DNA of 64,000 bases from Flavobacterium sp. (GCA_020403245.1 JADBYA010000057.1:24095-88094); one strand, 5' to 3'; counted from the first letter of the stretch, positions 26,388 through 37,957 are shown. The notes: a model not told the origin generated them from the letters alone. Program-made: numbers and translations.

Positions 26388-27212
26388 ATGTCAGTTAGAA
26401 AATTAAAACCTATTACCCCTGGTCAGCGTTTTAGAGTTGTGAATGGTTTTGACGCCATCACGACTGATAAGCCGGAGCGTTCATTGATCGCACCGATAAA
26501 AAACTCAGGTGGTAGAAATAGTCAAGGAAAAATGACCATGCGTTACACAGGCGGTGGTCACAAACAAAGGTATCGTATCATTGATTTCAAAAGAACTAAA
26601 GTTGGAATTCCAGCTACAGTCAAATCAATTGAGTATGATCCAAACAGAACTGCTTTTATCGCATTATTATGGTATGCTGATGGAGAGAAAGCTTATATTA
26701 TTGCTCAAAACGGTTTACAAGTAGGGCAAACACTTTTATCTGGTGAAGAATCTTCTCCTGAAATTGGAAATACTTTACCATTAAGTAAAATTCCATTGGG
26801 AACAGTAATTTCATGTATTGAATTACGTCCAGGGCAAGGTGCAACAATCGCAAGAAGTGCAGGAACTTTTGCTCAATTAATGGCAAGAGATGGAAAATAT
26901 GCAACAATCAAAATGCCTTCAGGTGAGACAAGATTAATCTTGTTAACTTGTTCAGCTACAATTGGAGCAGTTTCTAATTCTGATCATCAGTTGATTGTAT
27001 CTGGTAAAGCAGGTAGAAGCAGATGGTTAGGTAGAAGACCAAGAACAAGACCAGTAGCTATGAACCCTGTCGATCACCCAATGGGTGGTGGTGAAGGTCG
27101 TTCATCTGGAGGTCATCCACGTTCTAGAAAAGGTCTTCCTGCTAAAGGGTATAGAACTCGTTCTAAAGTGAACCCGAGTAATAAGTATATTGTTGAACGC
27201 AGAAAGAAATAA
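26388..27212 (+). CDS. rplB: 50S ribosomal protein L2
   Basis: L2 is needed for subunit association and peptidyl transfer. The 274-residue protein carries [23 protein letters not shown] split near residues 43-65 and the C-terminal [19 protein letters not shown], including the conserved histidine. Confidence 0.98.
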   Translation: MSVRKLKPITPGQRFRVVNGFDAITTDKPERSLIAPIKNSGGRNSQGKMTMRYTGGGHKQRYRIIDFKRTKVGIPATVKSIEYDPNRTAFIALLWYADGEKAYIIAQNGLQVGQTLLSGEESSPEIGNTLPLSKIPLGTVISCIELRPGQGATIARSAGTFAQLMARDGKYATIKMPSGETRLILLTCSATIGAVSNSDHQLIVSGKAGRSRWLGRRPRTRPVAMNPVDHPMGGGEGRSSGGHPRSRKGLPAKGYRTRSKVNPSNKYIVERRKK

Positions 27213-27222
27213 TTAGATAGAC

Positions 27223-27501
27223 ATGGCACGTTCATTAAAAAAAGGACCTTTTGTACACTACAAATTAGATAAAAAAGTTCAGGAAAATATTGCTGGTGGA
27301 AATAAAGGCGTTGTTAAGACTTGGTCTAGAGCATCTATGATTACTCCAGATTTCGTAGGACAAACTATCGCAGTACACAATGGTCGTCAATTTGTTCCAG
27401 TTTATGTAACTGAGAACATGGTAGGACACAAATTAGGAGAGTTTTCGCCAACAAGATCTTTTAGAGGTCACGCTGGAGCAAAAAATAAAGGTAAAAAATA
27501 A
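27223..27501 (+). CDS. rpsS: 30S ribosomal protein S19
   Basis: This 92-residue protein begins [18 protein letters not shown] and contains [18 protein letters not shown] near 67-84, both typical of S19, which contacts the 30S head and the A-site finger. Confidence 0.98.
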   Translation: MARSLKKGPFVHYKLDKKVQENIAGGNKGVVKTWSRASMITPDFVGQTIAVHNGRQFVPVYVTENMVGHKLGEFSPTRSFRGHAGAKNKGKK

Positions 27502-27507
27502 GAAGCA

Positions 27508-27918
27508 ATGGGAGTTCGTAAAAGAGAAACAGCAGACGCAAGAAAAGAGGCTAACAAGTCTATAGCTTTCGCTAAATTGAATAACTGCCCTACTTCACCT
27601 AGAAAAATGCGCTTAGTAGCAGACTTGGTAAGAGGTCAGAAAGTGGAAAGAGCTTTAAATATTTTAAGATTTAGCTCAAAAGAAGCTTCAAGAAAATTAG
27701 AGAAATTAGTATTATCTGCCATCAACAATTGGGAGCAGAAAAATGCTGAAGGAAACGTTTCTGAAGCAGGCTTATTTATAAAAACTATCACTGTAGATGG
27801 TGGAATGATGTTGAAAAGACTTCGTCCAGCTCCACAAGGAAGAGCACACAGAATTAGAAAACGTTCAAATCACGTAACAATCGTATTAGGACAATTAGAT
27901 AACACACAAAGCAATTAA
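27508..27918 (+). CDS. rplV: 50S ribosomal protein L22
   Basis: L22 forms part of the exit-tunnel constriction, where macrolide-resistance changes occur. The 136-residue protein has [18 protein letters not shown] near 26-43 and the beta-hairpin with [19 protein letters not shown] near 108-126, with no obvious insertion. Confidence 0.97.
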   Translation: MGVRKRETADARKEANKSIAFAKLNNCPTSPRKMRLVADLVRGQKVERALNILRFSSKEASRKLEKLVLSAINNWEQKNAEGNVSEAGLFIKTITVDGGMMLKRLRPAPQGRAHRIRKRSNHVTIVLGQLDNTQSN

Positions 27919-27923
27919 TAAAG

Positions 27924-28688
27924 ATGGGACAAAAGACAAATCCAATTGGAAACAGACTTGGGATCATCAGAGGATGGGATTCAAACTGGTATGGTGGAAA
28001 TGATTACGGTGATAAAATCGCTGAAGATTATAAAATTAGAAAGTACATTCATGCTCGTTTATCAAAAGCTAGTGTATCAAAAGTAATCATCGAGAGAACT
28101 TTGAAACTTGTAACCGTTACTATCACTACTGCTAGACCTGGTATCATAATCGGGAAAGGTGGGCAAGAGGTAGACAAGTTAAAAGAAGAACTTAAGAAAG
28201 TTACTGACAAAGAGGTTCAAATTAACATCTTTGAAATTAAAAGACCAGAGCTAGATGCTTATTTAGTTGCAACAAGCATTGCTCGTCAAATCGAAAGCAG
28301 AATTTCTTACAGACGTGCGATTAAAATGGCTATTGCTGCCTCTATGCGTATGAATGCAGAAGGTATCAAAGTTTTGATTTCTGGTCGTTTGAATGGTGCG
28401 GAAATGGCACGTTCAGAAGGTTTCAAAGAAGGAAGAATTCCTCTATCAACTTTCAGAGCCGATATTGATTATGCTTTGGCTGAAGCGCATACTACTTACG
28501 GTAGAATGGGTATCAAAGTATGGATCATGAAAGGTGAAGTATATGGCAAAAGAGATCTTTCTCCACTTGTAGGTATGGATAAAAAACAAACCGGTACTGG
28601 TGGTGGAAAAGGGGGAGATTCTCCAAGAGGTGACAGAAAACCTTTTAATAAGGACAGAAAACCTACGGGAGACCGTAAAAGAAAGTAA
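27924..28688 (+). CDS. rpsC: 30S ribosomal protein S3
   Basis: S3 lies at the mRNA entry tunnel. The 254-residue protein has the KH domain ([16 protein letters not shown] near 72-87) and the C-terminal [13 protein letters not shown] region. The tail from about residue 225 is Gly/Lys/Asp-rich ([16 protein letters not shown]), a lineage extension. Confidence 0.98.
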   Translation: MGQKTNPIGNRLGIIRGWDSNWYGGNDYGDKIAEDYKIRKYIHARLSKASVSKVIIERTLKLVTVTITTARPGIIIGKGGQEVDKLKEELKKVTDKEVQINIFEIKRPELDAYLVATSIARQIESRISYRRAIKMAIAASMRMNAEGIKVLISGRLNGAEMARSEGFKEGRIPLSTFRADIDYALAEAHTTYGRMGIKVWIMKGEVYGKRDLSPLVGMDKKQTGTGGGKGGDSPRGDRKPFNKDRKPTGDRKRK

Positions 28689-28708
28689 TTTTTTAAATAC
28701 AAAGAAAA

Positions 28709-29134
28709 ATGTTACAGCCTAAAAGAACAAAATACCGTAAGGTACAAAAGGGTAGAATGAAAGGTAATGCTCAAAGAGGTCACGAACTTTCAAGTGGAAT
28801 GTTTGGTATTAAGTCAGTTCATGAAGATGGAATGTTCCTTACTTCACGTCAAATCGAAGCTGCGCGTATTGCTGCAACAAGATATATGAAAAGAGAAGGT
28901 CAATTATGGATCAATATCTTCCCAGACAAACCAATCACCAAAAAGCCTCTTGAGGTACGTATGGGTAAAGGTAAAGGTGCAGTCGAATATTGGGCTGCAA
29001 TTGTAAAACCGGGAAGAATTATGTTTGAAGTTGGTGGAGTTCCACTTTCTGTTGCTAAAGAAGCTTTGCGTCTTGCGGCACAAAAACTTCCTGTAAAAAC
29101 TAAGTTTGTCGTTGCTAGAGATTTCGAAGCATAA
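28709..29134 (+). CDS. rplP: 50S ribosomal protein L16
   Basis: The 141-residue protein begins [16 protein letters not shown] and contains [18 protein letters not shown] near 86-103. L16 supports the A-site tRNA elbow. Confidence 0.98.
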   Translation: MLQPKRTKYRKVQKGRMKGNAQRGHELSSGMFGIKSVHEDGMFLTSRQIEAARIAATRYMKREGQLWINIFPDKPITKKPLEVRMGKGKGAVEYWAAIVKPGRIMFEVGGVPLSVAKEALRLAAQKLPVKTKFVVARDFEA

Positions 29135-29147
29135 TCTAAAATTAATT

Positions 29148-29339
29148 ATGAAACAATCAGAAATTATAAATCTAACCGCAGCTGAGTTACAAGTAAAACT
29201 AAGTCAATTAAGAAAAGCGTATTCAGATCTAAAAAATGCTCACGCTATTTCACCAATTGCCAATCCACTTCAAATTAGAAGTGCTAGAAGAGCAGTTGCA
29301 AGAGTGGCAACTGAGCTAACTAAAAGAGAGTTACAATAA
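29148..29339 (+). CDS. rpmC: 50S ribosomal protein L29
   Basis: The ATG at 29148 gives a 63-residue two-helix protein starting [15 protein letters not shown] and containing [15 protein letters not shown]. An earlier in-frame start lies inside rplP and is not used. L29 sits beside L23 at the tunnel exit. Confidence 0.95.
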   Translation: MKQSEIINLTAAELQVKLSQLRKAYSDLKNAHAISPIANPLQIRSARRAVARVATELTKRELQ

Positions 29340-29355
29340 TTGTATGCTAGCTAAA

Positions 29356-29616
29356 ATGGAAGATAAAAGAAATTTAAGAAAAGAAAGAATTGGTGTGGTT
29401 ACCTCAAACAAAATGGATAAATCCATTGTTGTGGCACAAGTAACAAAAGTAAAACACCCGTTATACGGTAAGTTCGTGTTAAAAACAAAAAAGTTTCATG
29501 CACACGACGAAACAAACGACTGTAACATTGGTGATACTGTAAAGATCATGGAAACAAGACCTTTATCAAAAACTAAATGTTGGAGACTAGTTGAAATCAT
29601 TGAAAGAGCTAAGTAA
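29356..29616 (+). CDS. rpsQ: 30S ribosomal protein S17
   Basis: The preferred start at 29356 gives 86 residues beginning [13 protein letters not shown], as in relatives. The ATG at 29344 would add only MLAK and leave 4 bp to rpmC. The OB-fold segment [13 protein letters not shown] is near residues 19-31. Confidence 0.93.
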   Translation: MEDKRNLRKERIGVVTSNKMDKSIVVAQVTKVKHPLYGKFVLKTKKFHAHDETNDCNIGDTVKIMETRPLSKTKCWRLVEIIERAK

Positions 29617-29618
29617 TT

Positions 29619-29987
29619 ATGGTACAACAAGAATCGAGATTAAAAGTAGCAGATAACACAGGAGCAAAAGAAGTTTTGACTATCCGTGTTTTAGGAGGAA
29701 CGAAACGTCGTTATGCCTCTGTTGGAGATAAAATTGTAGTATCAATTAAAGATGCAACACCAAACGGTAACGTGAAAAAAGGTGCTGTTTCTACTGCAGT
29801 TGTTGTGCGTACCAAAAAAGAAGTGAGAAGAGCTGATGGTTCTTATATCCGTTTTGATGACAATGCATGTGTTCTTTTGAACGCTGCAGGAGAAATGAGA
29901 GGAACACGTGTTTTTGGTCCAGTGGCGAGAGAACTTCGTGAAAAACAATTCATGAAAATTGTATCATTAGCACCAGAAGTGCTTTAA
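29619..29987 (+). CDS. rplN: 50S ribosomal protein L14
   Basis: The 122-residue protein starts [18 protein letters not shown] and includes [16 protein letters not shown] and [16 protein letters not shown]14 lies at the subunit interface. It follows rpsQ by 2 bp. Confidence 0.98.
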
Positions 29988-29998
29988 TTAGTAGTAAA

Positions 29999-30313
29999 AT
30001 GATAAAGCTAAAAATAAAATCAGGAGACAGAGTAACAGTTATCGCTGGAGACCATAAAGGTTCAGAAGGCAAAGTGTTACGTGTTGACCGTGAAAAAAAC
30101 AAAGCAATCGTTGAAGGTGTAAACATGGTTTCGAAACATACAAAACCAAGTGCAAAGAGCCCTCAAGGAGGTATTGTTAAGAAAGAAGCTCCTATCCATA
30201 TTTCAAACCTTGCATTGATTGATCCAAAATCAAAATCTGCAACTAAAGTTGGAATTAAAGTAGAAGGAGATAAGAAAGTGAGATTTTCAAAAAAATCTAA
30301 TCAAGTAGTATAG
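29999..30313 (+). CDS. rplX: 50S ribosomal protein L24
   Basis: The 104-residue protein has the KOW motif [21 protein letters not shown] near residues 9-29 and [21 protein letters not shown] split across 45-65. L24 starts 50S assembly. Confidence 0.97.
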   Translation: MIKLKIKSGDRVTVIAGDHKGSEGKVLRVDREKNKAIVEGVNMVSKHTKPSAKSPQGGIVKKEAPIHISNLALIDPKSKSATKVGIKVEGDKKVRFSKKSNQVV

Positions 30314-30315
30314 TT

Positions 30316-30867
30316 ATGGCATATTCACCTAGACTTAAACAAGAATATAAGGACAGAGTAATTGCTGCCCTTAAAGAAGAATTCGGTTATAAAAACGTAA
30401 TGCAAGTTCCTAAATTGGAAAAAATCGTTTTGAGCCGTGGAGTTGGAGCAGCAGTATCTGATAAAAAACTGGTTGACTATGCAGTTGATGAGTTAACAAA
30501 AGTAACTGGCCAAAAAGCAGTATCTACAATTTCTAAAAAAGACGTTGCGTCTTTCAAATTGAGAAAAGGCATGCCAATTGGAGCAAAAGTAACTCTAAGA
30601 GGTGAAAGAATGTATGAGTTTTTAGATAGACTTATTACTTCATCTTTACCACGTGTTAGAGATTTTAATGGTATTAAAGCTACTGGTTTTGACGGAAGAG
30701 GAAATTACAATCTTGGTGTTACTGAACAAATCATTTTCCCAGAAATTGATATTGATAAAGTTAACAAAATAGCTGGTTTGGATATTACTTTTGTAACTTC
30801 TGCTGCAACTGACAAAGAAGCAAAGTCATTATTGGCTGAATTAGGTTTACCTTTTAAAAAGAATTAA
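30316..30867 (+). CDS. rplE: 50S ribosomal protein L5
   Basis: The 183-residue protein has [14 protein letters not shown] near 32-45, [17 protein letters not shown] near 85-101 and [17 protein letters not shown]5 binds 5S rRNA and contacts the P-site tRNA. Confidence 0.98.
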   Translation: MAYSPRLKQEYKDRVIAALKEEFGYKNVMQVPKLEKIVLSRGVGAAVSDKKLVDYAVDELTKVTGQKAVSTISKKDVASFKLRKGMPIGAKVTLRGERMYEFLDRLITSSLPRVRDFNGIKATGFDGRGNYNLGVTEQIIFPEIDIDKVNKIAGLDITFVTSAATDKEAKSLLAELGLPFKKN

Positions 30868-30870
30868 GAT

Positions 30871-31140
30871 ATGGCTAAAGAATCAATGAAAGCCCGTGAG
30901 GTTAAGAGAGAGAAAACGGTAGCTAAGTATGCTGAGAAAAGAAAAGCTTTGTTGGAAGCAAAAGATTACGAAGGCCTACAGAAATTACCTAAAAATGCTT
31001 CGCCAGTTCGAATGCATAATCGTTGTAAGCTAACTGGAAGACCAAGAGGGTATATGCGTCAATTCGGTATTTCACGTGTTACTTTTCGCGAAATGGCAAA
31101 CCAAGGATTAATACCAGGGGTTAAAAAAGCTTCTTGGTAA
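30871..31140 (+). CDS. rpsN: 30S ribosomal protein S14, zinc-free type
   Basis: The 89-residue protein ends [11 protein letters not shown] and has [16 protein letters not shown] near 49-64. It is the longer C-minus form with a single cysteine and no zinc knuckle, so its synthesis does not consume zinc. A 77-bp gap follows before rpsH. Confidence 0.97.
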   Translation: MAKESMKAREVKREKTVAKYAEKRKALLEAKDYEGLQKLPKNASPVRMHNRCKLTGRPRGYMRQFGISRVTFREMANQGLIPGVKKASW

Positions 31141-31217
31141 TCAACAATTAATTATCAATTGGTTAAAGGTTCATTTAGTGAGTACTTCTTGAAAACCATA
31201 ACCGCAAATTTATACAT

Positions 31218-31616
31218 ATGTATACAGATCCAATTGCAGATTATCTTACGAGAGTTAGAAATGCAGTGATGGCAAACCACAAAGTGGTTGAGGTTCCGGC
31301 ATCTAACTTGAAAAAAGAAATCACAAAGATTTTATTCGATCAAGGATATATCTTAAGTTACAAATTTGAAGACAATTCCGTTCAAGGAACTATCAAAATT
31401 GCTTTAAAGTATGATAAAGATACTAAAGAGTCAGTAATAAAAGATATTCAAAGAATTAGTAAACCAGGTTTACGTAAATATGCTGGTTCTTCAAAAATAC
31501 CAAGAATTCTTAATGGGTTAGGAATTGCTATTGTTTCTACATCAAAAGGTTTAATGACCGGAAAACAAGCTAAGCAATTAAATGTTGGTGGAGAAGTAAT
31601 TTGCTACGTATACTAA
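31218..31616 (+). CDS. rpsH: 30S ribosomal protein S8
   Basis: The 132-residue protein starts [16 protein letters not shown] and ends [10 protein letters not shown]8 nucleates the 30S platform and in E. coli represses the spc operon by binding mRNA. The 77-bp leader upstream has a small CAATT/AATTG inverted repeat but no obvious S8-type site. Confidence 0.98.
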   Translation: MYTDPIADYLTRVRNAVMANHKVVEVPASNLKKEITKILFDQGYILSYKFEDNSVQGTIKIALKYDKDTKESVIKDIQRISKPGLRKYAGSSKIPRILNGLGIAIVSTSKGLMTGKQAKQLNVGGEVICYVY

Positions 31617-31633
31617 TTTAAAACAGTTAAACA

Positions 31634-32176
31634 ATGTCAAGAATAGGTAAAAATCCAATTTCAATTCCTGCTGGTGTAACTGTAGAAGTTAGTGAAACAG
31701 TAATTACAGTTAAAGGAAAGTTAGGTCAACTTACACAACATTACGCTGATGTAACTGTTAAAGTTGAAGAAGGTCAACTTTTAGTAGAAAGACCTTCTGA
31801 TAGTAAAGATCATAGAGCAAAACACGGATTGTACAGATCATTAATCAACAACATGATTATTGGTGTATCCGAAGGGTTTACAAAAGAATTAGAATTGGTT
31901 GGAGTAGGTTATAGAGCTTCAAACCAAGGACAAAAATTAGATTTAGCTTTAGGTTTTTCACACAATATTGTTTTAGAATTAGCTCCAGAAGTTAAACTTG
32001 AAACAATATCTGAAAAAGGGAAAAACCCAATCGTTAAGTTAACATCTTTCGACAAACAGTTAATCGGACAAATCGCTGCTAAAATCAGAGGTTTCCGTAA
32101 ACCAGAACCTTATAAAGGAAAAGGTGTTAAGTTTGTTGGTGAAGTATTAAGAAGAAAAGCAGGTAAATCTGCATAA
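31634..32176 (+). CDS. rplF: 50S ribosomal protein L6
   Basis: The 180-residue protein starts [15 protein letters not shown] and carries the C-terminal motif [22 protein letters not shown]6 lies near the sarcin-ricin loop. Confidence 0.98.
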   Translation: MSRIGKNPISIPAGVTVEVSETVITVKGKLGQLTQHYADVTVKVEEGQLLVERPSDSKDHRAKHGLYRSLINNMIIGVSEGFTKELELVGVGYRASNQGQKLDLALGFSHNIVLELAPEVKLETISEKGKNPIVKLTSFDKQLIGQIAAKIRGFRKPEPYKGKGVKFVGEVLRRKAGKSA

Positions 32177-32187
32177 AAAATAACATT

Positions 32188-32541
32188 ATGTCATTAACAA
32201 AAACTGAAAGAAGACAAAGAATTAGATTCAGAATCAGAAAGATTGTAAGCGGTACTGCTACTAATCCTAGACTTTCTGTATTCAGAAGTAATAAAGAAAT
32301 CTATGCACAGCTAATAGACGATGTGAATGGTGTTACTTTATTGGCTGCTTCATCAAAAGATAAAGGAGTAGATATTAAAGGTACAAACGTAGAAATTGCA
32401 ACAGCTGTTGGCAAACTAGTTGCTGAAAAAGCGTTAAAAGCCGGATTTGAAACAGTAACTTTCGATAGAGGAGGTTATTTATACCACGGTCGTATTAAAT
32501 CATTAGCGGAAGGCGCAAGAGCAGCTGGACTTAAATTCTAA
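32188..32541 (+). CDS. rplR: 50S ribosomal protein L18
   Basis: The 117-residue protein has [18 protein letters not shown] near 29-46 and ends [23 protein letters not shown] (split across 92-114). It binds 5S rRNA. Confidence 0.98.
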   Translation: MSLTKTERRQRIRFRIRKIVSGTATNPRLSVFRSNKEIYAQLIDDVNGVTLLAASSKDKGVDIKGTNVEIATAVGKLVAEKALKAGFETVTFDRGGYLYHGRIKSLAEGARAAGLKF

Positions 32542-32547
32542 GAAATT

Positions 32548-33072
32548 ATGTATAACGGATACAAAAATGTAGAGTTAGTAAAACCTAGCGGTCTTGAATT
32601 AAAAGATCGTTTGGTTAGTGTAAATCGTGTTACTAAAGTAACTAAAGGAGGAAGAGCATTCGGTTTTTCTGCGATAGTTGTGGTTGGTGATGAAAACGGT
32701 GTTGTTGGACATGGTTTAGGAAAATCAAAAGATGTTTCTGAAGCTATTGCAAAAGCAGTAGAAGATGCAAAGAAAAATTTGGTTAGAATACCTTTAAGTG
32801 GTCAATCTGTGCCTCACGAACAAAAAGGAAAATTTGGTGGAGCAGCAGTATTTTTGATGCCTGCATCTCATGGTACAGGAGTTATTGCTGGTGGTGCTGT
32901 TCGTGCAGTACTTGAGTCAGTTGGCATTCATGATGTATTGTCTAAATCACAAGGTTCATCAAATCCTCACAACGTGGTAAAAGCAACTTTTGATGCTTTA
33001 TTACAAATGAGAAGTGCTGTAACCGTTGCAAAACAAAGAGGTATTTCTTTAGAAAAAGTATTTAAAGGTTAA
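32548..33072 (+). CDS. rpsE: 30S ribosomal protein S5
   Basis: The 174-residue protein has the dsRNA-binding segment [18 protein letters not shown] and the signature [17 protein letters not shown] near 111-127. S5 contributes to decoding fidelity. Confidence 0.98.
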   Translation: MYNGYKNVELVKPSGLELKDRLVSVNRVTKVTKGGRAFGFSAIVVVGDENGVVGHGLGKSKDVSEAIAKAVEDAKKNLVRIPLSGQSVPHEQKGKFGGAAVFLMPASHGTGVIAGGAVRAVLESVGIHDVLSKSQGSSNPHNVVKATFDALLQMRSAVTVAKQRGISLEKVFKG

Positions 33073-33084
33073 TTCAAGGAAATT

Positions 33085-33267
33085 ATGGCTAAATTATTAG
33101 TAAAACAAGTTAGAAGTAAAATCAACTGTCCTCTTACACAAAAAAGAGGATTAGAAGCTTTAGGTCTTCGTAAAATGGGACAAGTTGTGGAGCATGATTC
33201 AAATCCAGCTATCCTTGGAATGATAAATAAAGTTAAACACTTAGTTTCCGTCGAGGAAGTTAAATAA
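33085..33267 (+). CDS. rpmD: 50S ribosomal protein L30
   Basis: This 60-residue protein starts [21 protein letters not shown] and includes [11 protein letters not shown] and [15 protein letters not shown], typical of bacterial L30. Confidence 0.96.
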   Translation: MAKLLVKQVRSKINCPLTQKRGLEALGLRKMGQVVEHDSNPAILGMINKVKHLVSVEEVK

Positions 33268-33278
33268 CAATTATAGTT

Positions 33279-33731
33279 ATGAATTTAAGTAACTTACAGC
33301 CTGCAGAAGGTTCTACACACAATCAAAATAAACGATTAGGTAGAGGTGAAGGTTCAGGTAAAGGTGGTACAGCCGCAAGAGGTCACAAAGGAGCAAAGTC
33401 TCGTTCTGGTTATTCAAAAAAAATAGGCTTTGAAGGCGGTCAAATGCCACTTCAAAGACGTGTACCTAAGTTTGGTTTTACAAACATCAATCGTAAAGAA
33501 TATCAAGGTGTAAATCTTGACTCACTTCAATTATTAGTTGATAATGGAATTGTTACCGATACTGTGGATTTTTCAGTATTAGTTGAAAACCGGTTAGCAT
33601 CTAAGAATGAACTTGTTAAAATTCTTGGAAGAGGTGAGTTGAAGTCAAAATTAAAAGTAACCGCTCATAAATTTACTGCTACTGCAAAAGCGGCTATAGA
33701 AGCTGCTGGTGGAGAAGCAGTAACATTATAA
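33279..33731 (+). CDS. rplO: 50S ribosomal protein L15
   Basis: The 150-residue protein has [18 protein letters not shown] near 22-39, [18 protein letters not shown] near 50-67 and a globular C-terminal half. Confidence 0.98.
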   Translation: MNLSNLQPAEGSTHNQNKRLGRGEGSGKGGTAARGHKGAKSRSGYSKKIGFEGGQMPLQRRVPKFGFTNINRKEYQGVNLDSLQLLVDNGIVTDTVDFSVLVENRLASKNELVKILGRGELKSKLKVTAHKFTATAKAAIEAAGGEAVTL

Positions 33732-33742
33732 ACACTAGAACA

Positions 33743-35086
33743 ATGAAGAAATTTTTTGAATCATTAAATAATGTTTGGAAAATAGAAGAACTGAAAAACA
33801 GAATCTTGATTACTCTTGGGCTGTTATTAGTTTACCGTTTTGGAGCGCACGTTACGCTACCAGGTATTGATGCTTCACAATTACAAAGCTTAGCCGGTCA
33901 AACAGAAAAGGGTATTGGTTCAATACTTGATATGTTTACTGGTGGAGCATTTTCAAAAGCATCAGTATTTGCATTGGGTATTATGCCTTACATTTCGGCT
34001 TCAATTGTTGTTCAATTAATGGGTATTGCTATTCCCTATTTGCAGAAATTACAAAAAGATGGAGAAAGTGGTAGAAAGAAATTAAATCAAATTACTAGAT
34101 GGTTAACCATTGCAATTACACTTGTTCAAGGTCCAGGTTATATTTATAACTTGTATTCAACTTTACCAGCTAATGCATTTTTATTAGGTTTTGACTCATT
34201 CCAATTCTTATTTTCATCTGTATTAATTCTTACCACAGGAACAATTTTTGCCATGTGGTTAGGAGAAAAAATTACAGACAAAGGAATTGGTAATGGAATT
34301 TCTCTTTTGATAATGGTTGGAATTTTAGCAAGATTACCTCAAGCCTTAATTCAAGAATTTACTTCAAAAGTAACTAATAACAATGGTGGACCAATGGTGT
34401 TAGTAATTGAAATTATTGTTTGGTTATTAGTAATTATTGCTTGTGTATTATTAGTCATGGCAGTGAGAAAAATTCCAGTACAGTATGCTCGTCGTACAAC
34501 AACTGGAGATTTCGAACAAGATATGATGGGTGGAAACAGACAATGGATTCCTCTAAAGTTAAATTCTGCAGGTGTAATGCCAATCATTTTTGCGCAAGCA
34601 ATTATGTTTATCCCAGCAGCTTTAGCGGGACTCTCAAATTCTGAAACATCACAATCTATAGCTGGAACTTTCAGTAATATGTTTGGATTTTGGTATAATT
34701 TGGTATTTGCAACGTTAATTTTAGTTTTTACTTTCTTTTACACGGCAATTACGGTTCCAACAAATAAAATGGCTGATGATTTAAAAAGAAGTGGTGGTTT
34801 TATTCCAGGGGTTAAACCAGGAATTGATACAGCTGATTTCTTAGATAAAATCATGTCTCTTATCACATTCCCAGGTTCATTATTTCTGGCACTAATCGCT
34901 GTGTTCCCAGCAATTGTTGTTAGTCTTGATGTTCAACAATCATGGGCAATGTTTTATGGTGGAACTTCACTTATTATTATGGTTGGAGTTGCGATTGATA
35001 CTATTCAACAAATAAACTCTTATTTATTGAATAAACACTATGATGGATTAATGAAAACCGGTAAAAATAGAAAAGCAGTAGCTTAG
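33743..35086 (+). CDS. secY: Preprotein translocase subunit SecY
   Basis: SecY forms the protein-conducting channel. The 447-residue protein has ten predicted membrane segments. The plug region is near [13 protein letters not shown] (residues 53-65), followed by [15 protein letters not shown]. The cytoplasmic loop has [10 protein letters not shown] and the TM7 region [18 protein letters not shown]. It follows rplO by 11 bp in the spc segment. Confidence 0.98.
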   Translation: MKKFFESLNNVWKIEELKNRILITLGLLLVYRFGAHVTLPGIDASQLQSLAGQTEKGIGSILDMFTGGAFSKASVFALGIMPYISASIVVQLMGIAIPYLQKLQKDGESGRKKLNQITRWLTIAITLVQGPGYIYNLYSTLPANAFLLGFDSFQFLFSSVLILTTGTIFAMWLGEKITDKGIGNGISLLIMVGILARLPQALIQEFTSKVTNNNGGPMVLVIEIIVWLLVIIACVLLVMAVRKIPVQYARRTTTGDFEQDMMGGNRQWIPLKLNSAGVMPIIFAQAIMFIPAALAGLSNSETSQSIAGTFSNMFGFWYNLVFATLILVFTFFYTAITVPTNKMADDLKRSGGFIPGVKPGIDTADFLDKIMSLITFPGSLFLALIAVFPAIVVSLDVQQSWAMFYGGTSLIIMVGVAIDTIQQINSYLLNKHYDGLMKTGKNRKAVA

Positions 35087-35091
35087 TTTTT

Positions 35092-35307
35092 ATGGCAAAA
35101 CAATCAGCAATAGAACAAGACGGATCGATAATTGAAGCATTGTCAAATGCAATGTTTCGTGTTGAGTTAGAAAACGGACATATCGTAATTGCTCATATTT
35201 CTGGAAAAATGCGAATGCATTACATCAAATTGTTACCTGGTGACAAAGTGAAATTGGAAATGAGTCCTTATGATTTGTCAAAAGCAAGAATTACTTATAG
35301 ATACTAA
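35092..35307 (+). CDS. infA: Translation initiation factor IF-1
   Basis: The 71-residue S1/OB-fold protein starts [17 protein letters not shown] and ends [11 protein letters not shown]. It follows secY by 5 bp. Confidence 0.98.
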   Translation: MAKQSAIEQDGSIIEALSNAMFRVELENGHIVIAHISGKMRMHYIKLLPGDKVKLEMSPYDLSKARITYRY

Positions 35308-35318
35308 AGATATTCAAA

Positions 35319-35435
35319 ATGAAAGTAAGAACATCAGTTAAAAAAAGAAGTGCCGAGTGCAAGATTGTACGAAGAAAAGGCAGATTATACGTAATCAATA
35401 AAAAGAATCCTAGATTTAAACAAAGACAAGGATAG
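35319..35435 (+). CDS. rpmJ: 50S ribosomal protein L36, zinc-free type
   Basis: A 38-residue reading frame from the ATG at 35319 to the TAG at 35433-35435 begins [20 protein letters not shown] and ends NPRFKQRQG. It sits 11 bp after infA and 2 bp before rpsM, the expected place for rpmJ. The zinc ligands of classical L36 are mostly gone: only one Cys (position 14) remains, and the second Cys pair is replaced. Confidence 0.95.
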   Translation: MKVRTSVKKRSAECKIVRRKGRLYVINKKNPRFKQRQG

Positions 35436-35437
35436 TT

Positions 35438-35812
35438 ATGGCAAGAATAGCAGGGGTAGATATCCCAAAAAACAAAAGAGGAGTTATCGCTTTAACCTAC
35501 ATCTTCGGTATAGGTAAAAGTAGAGCTATTGAGATTTTAGAAAAAGCTCAAGTTAGCCAAGATAAAAAAGTTCAAGATTGGAATGATGACGAAATCGGAG
35601 GAATTCGTGATGCAGTTTCCTATTTCAAAATTGAAGGTGAACTTCGTTCTGAAGTTTCATTACACATCAAGCGTCTTATGGACATTGGATGTTATAGAGG
35701 AATTCGTCATAGATCTGGTCTTCCATTAAGAGGTCAAAGAACTAAAAACAACTCTAGAACAAGAAAAGGTAAAAGAAAAACTGTTGCTAACAAGAAAAAA
35801 GCAACTAAATAA
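35438..35812 (+). CDS. rpsM: 30S ribosomal protein S13
   Basis: The 124-residue protein starts [15 protein letters not shown] and includes [20 protein letters not shown] near 87-106. S13 bridges subunits and contacts the P-site tRNA. Confidence 0.98.
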   Translation: MARIAGVDIPKNKRGVIALTYIFGIGKSRAIEILEKAQVSQDKKVQDWNDDEIGGIRDAVSYFKIEGELRSEVSLHIKRLMDIGCYRGIRHRSGLPLRGQRTKNNSRTRKGKRKTVANKKKATK

Positions 35813-35820
35813 TAAGTAAT

Positions 35821-36204
35821 ATGGCTAAAGCAACAACAAAAAAACGTAAAGTTATCGTTGAATCATCAGGCGAAGCGCATATTAATGCAACTTTCAACAA
35901 CATCATTATTTCTTTGACAAATAAGAAAGGTGAAGTTATTTCTTGGTCATCTGCTGGTAAAATGGGTTTCAGAGGTTCAAAAAAGAATACTCCCTATGCA
36001 GCTCAAATGGCAGCAGAAGATTGTGGAAAAGTAGCATTAGAAGCAGGACTAAAAAAAGTAAAAGTGTATGTTAAAGGTCCAGGTAACGGAAGAGAATCTG
36101 CTATTAGATCTATACACAATTCAGGAATTGAAGTAACAGAAATCATTGATGTTACTCCAATGCCACACAACGGATGTCGTCCTCCTAAAAGACGTAGAGT
36201 TTAA
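35821..36204 (+). CDS. rpsK: 30S ribosomal protein S11
   Basis: The 127-residue protein includes [20 protein letters not shown] and the C-terminal [19 protein letters not shown]11 forms the platform with S18 and S21. Confidence 0.98.
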   Translation: MAKATTKKRKVIVESSGEAHINATFNNIIISLTNKKGEVISWSSAGKMGFRGSKKNTPYAAQMAAEDCGKVALEAGLKKVKVYVKGPGNGRESAIRSIHNSGIEVTEIIDVTPMPHNGCRPPKRRRV

Positions 36205-36208
36205 TTTT

Positions 36209-36248
36209 ATACTGAATTTATACTGAATTTAATTCAGTATTTCAGTAT
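36209..36248 (+). promoter_or_regulatory. Nested inverted repeat between rpsK and rpsD
   Basis: Two direct copies of ATACTGAAT (36209-36217 and 36220-36228) are mirrored by ATTCAGTAT (36232-36240) and TTCAGTAT (36241-36248), predicting a long hairpin of about 18 bp with a TTA loop. It starts 5 bp after the rpsK stop, in a 133-bp gap that is unusually long for this operon. No T-tract follows directly, so it may be an RNA-processing or attenuation element, or an S4-responsive site. Confidence 0.55.
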
Positions 36249-36337
36249 CTAATATATTTAAGTATAACAAAAGATAGAAAATAGATTATCGAAGGATATG
36301 ACCTGAATTCATAATCTCTATCTTAAAACAATTTAAA

Positions 36338-36943
36338 ATGGCAAGATATACTGGTCCAAGTACAAGAATTGCTCGTAAATTTGGCGAAGCAATATTCGGA
36401 GAAGATAAATCCTTCGAAAAAAGAAATTACCCTCCAGGCCAACATGGTATGGCTAAGAAAAGAGGTAAAAAATCTGAATACGCTGTCCAATTGATGGAAA
36501 AGCAAAAAGCTAAATATTCTTATGGAATTTTAGAAAAACAATTCAGAAACCTGTTTGAAAAAGCAGCAGCTTCAAAAGGGGTAACTGGTGAAATTCTTTT
36601 ACAATTATGTGAAGCAAGATTAGATAATGTAGTTTTCAGAATGGGAATTGCACCTTCTAGAAGAGCGGCAAGACAAATCGTTTCTCACCGTCACATAACT
36701 GTGAATGGAGAATTGGTTAATATTCCTTCTTATCACCTGAAACCAGGTGACAAAGTAGCTGTTCGTGAAAAATCCAAATCTGTTGAAGCTATCGAGCGTT
36801 CATTGGCCAATTCTTCTCATGTATATGAGTGGATAACATGGAATAATGATACTAAGGAAGGAACTTTTGTTTCTGTTCCTCAAAGACTTCAAATTCCAGA
36901 AAACATAAAAGAACAGTTAATCGTAGAGTTGTACAACAAATAA
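36338..36943 (+). CDS. rpsD: 30S ribosomal protein S4
   Basis: S4 is the primary 16S 5'-domain binder and an mRNA-binding autoregulator in several bacteria. The 201-residue protein begins [17 protein letters not shown] and has the S4 domain [19 protein letters not shown] near 91-109. It lacks zinc cysteines at the N-terminus. Confidence 0.98.
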   Translation: MARYTGPSTRIARKFGEAIFGEDKSFEKRNYPPGQHGMAKKRGKKSEYAVQLMEKQKAKYSYGILEKQFRNLFEKAAASKGVTGEILLQLCEARLDNVVFRMGIAPSRRAARQIVSHRHITVNGELVNIPSYHLKPGDKVAVREKSKSVEAIERSLANSSHVYEWITWNNDTKEGTFVSVPQRLQIPENIKEQLIVELYNK

Positions 36944-36964
36944 TAATTGACATCAGTCTAAATT

Positions 36965-37957
36965 ATGGCAATATTTAATTTTCAGAAGCCCGATAAAGTT
37001 ATCATGATCGATTCAACCGATTTTGAAGGTAAGTTTGAATTCAGACCTTTAGAACCTGGTTACGGATTAACAGTTGGTAATGCACTTAGAAGAGTTTTAC
37101 TTTCTGCGTTAGAAGGTTATGCAATAACATCCGTTCGTATAGAAGGAGTTGAGCATGAATTTTCAACGATTTCAGGAGTTGTAGAAGATGTAACTGAAAT
37201 TATCCTAAACCTTAAACAAGTACGTTTCAAACGTCAAATTGAGGATGTAGATAATGAAACAGTTTCAATTTCTATCTCAGGTAAAGACCAAATTACAGCA
37301 GGTGATTTTCAAAAATTCATCTCTGGTTTTCAAGTATTGAACCCAGAACTTGTAATTTGTAACCTTGATAGCAAAGTAAATTTGAACATGGAATTAACTA
37401 TCGAGAAAGGTCGTGGTTATGTTCCTGCTGAGGAGAACAAAAAACAGAATGCAGCTATAGGTACTATTTTTACAGACTCAATTTTTACTCCAGTAAAAAA
37501 TGTAAAATATGCTATTGAAAACTTCCGTGTGGAGCAAAAAACAGATTATGAAAAATTAGTTTTTGAAATCAAAACTGATGGTTCAATCAATCCAAAAGAT
37601 GCTTTAACAGAAGCTGCTAAAGTTTTAATTCACCACTTTATGTTATTCTCTGATGAGAGAATTACTTTAGAAGCTGATGAAATTGCTCAAACAGAATCTT
37701 ACGACGAAGAATCATTACACATGAGACAATTGCTTAAAACTAAGCTTGTTGATATGGATTTATCTGTGAGAGCATTGAATTGTTTGAAAGCTGCAGAAGT
37801 AGATACACTGGGAGATTTAGTATCTTTCAACAAAAACGACTTGATGAAGTTCCGTAATTTTGGTAAAAAATCGCTAACGGAGTTAGATGAATTGGTTGCC
37901 AATAAAAATTTAACTTTCGGAATGGATTTAGGTAAATACAAATTAGATAAAGAATAA
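36965..37957 (+). CDS. rpoA: RNA polymerase alpha subunit
   Basis: The 330-residue protein has the alphaNTD dimer/assembly domain ([20 protein letters not shown] near 31-50), a linker, and the alphaCTD (about 255-330) with [20 protein letters not shown]. It follows rpsD by 21 bp and precedes rplQ by 63 bp. Confidence 0.98.
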   Translation: MAIFNFQKPDKVIMIDSTDFEGKFEFRPLEPGYGLTVGNALRRVLLSALEGYAITSVRIEGVEHEFSTISGVVEDVTEIILNLKQVRFKRQIEDVDNETVSISISGKDQITAGDFQKFISGFQVLNPELVICNLDSKVNLNMELTIEKGRGYVPAEENKKQNAAIGTIFTDSIFTPVKNVKYAIENFRVEQKTDYEKLVFEIKTDGSINPKDALTEAAKVLIHHFMLFSDERITLEADEIAQTESYDEESLHMRQLLKTKLVDMDLSVRALNCLKAAEVDTLGDLVSFNKNDLMKFRNFGKKSLTELDELVANKNLTFGMDLGKYKLDKE

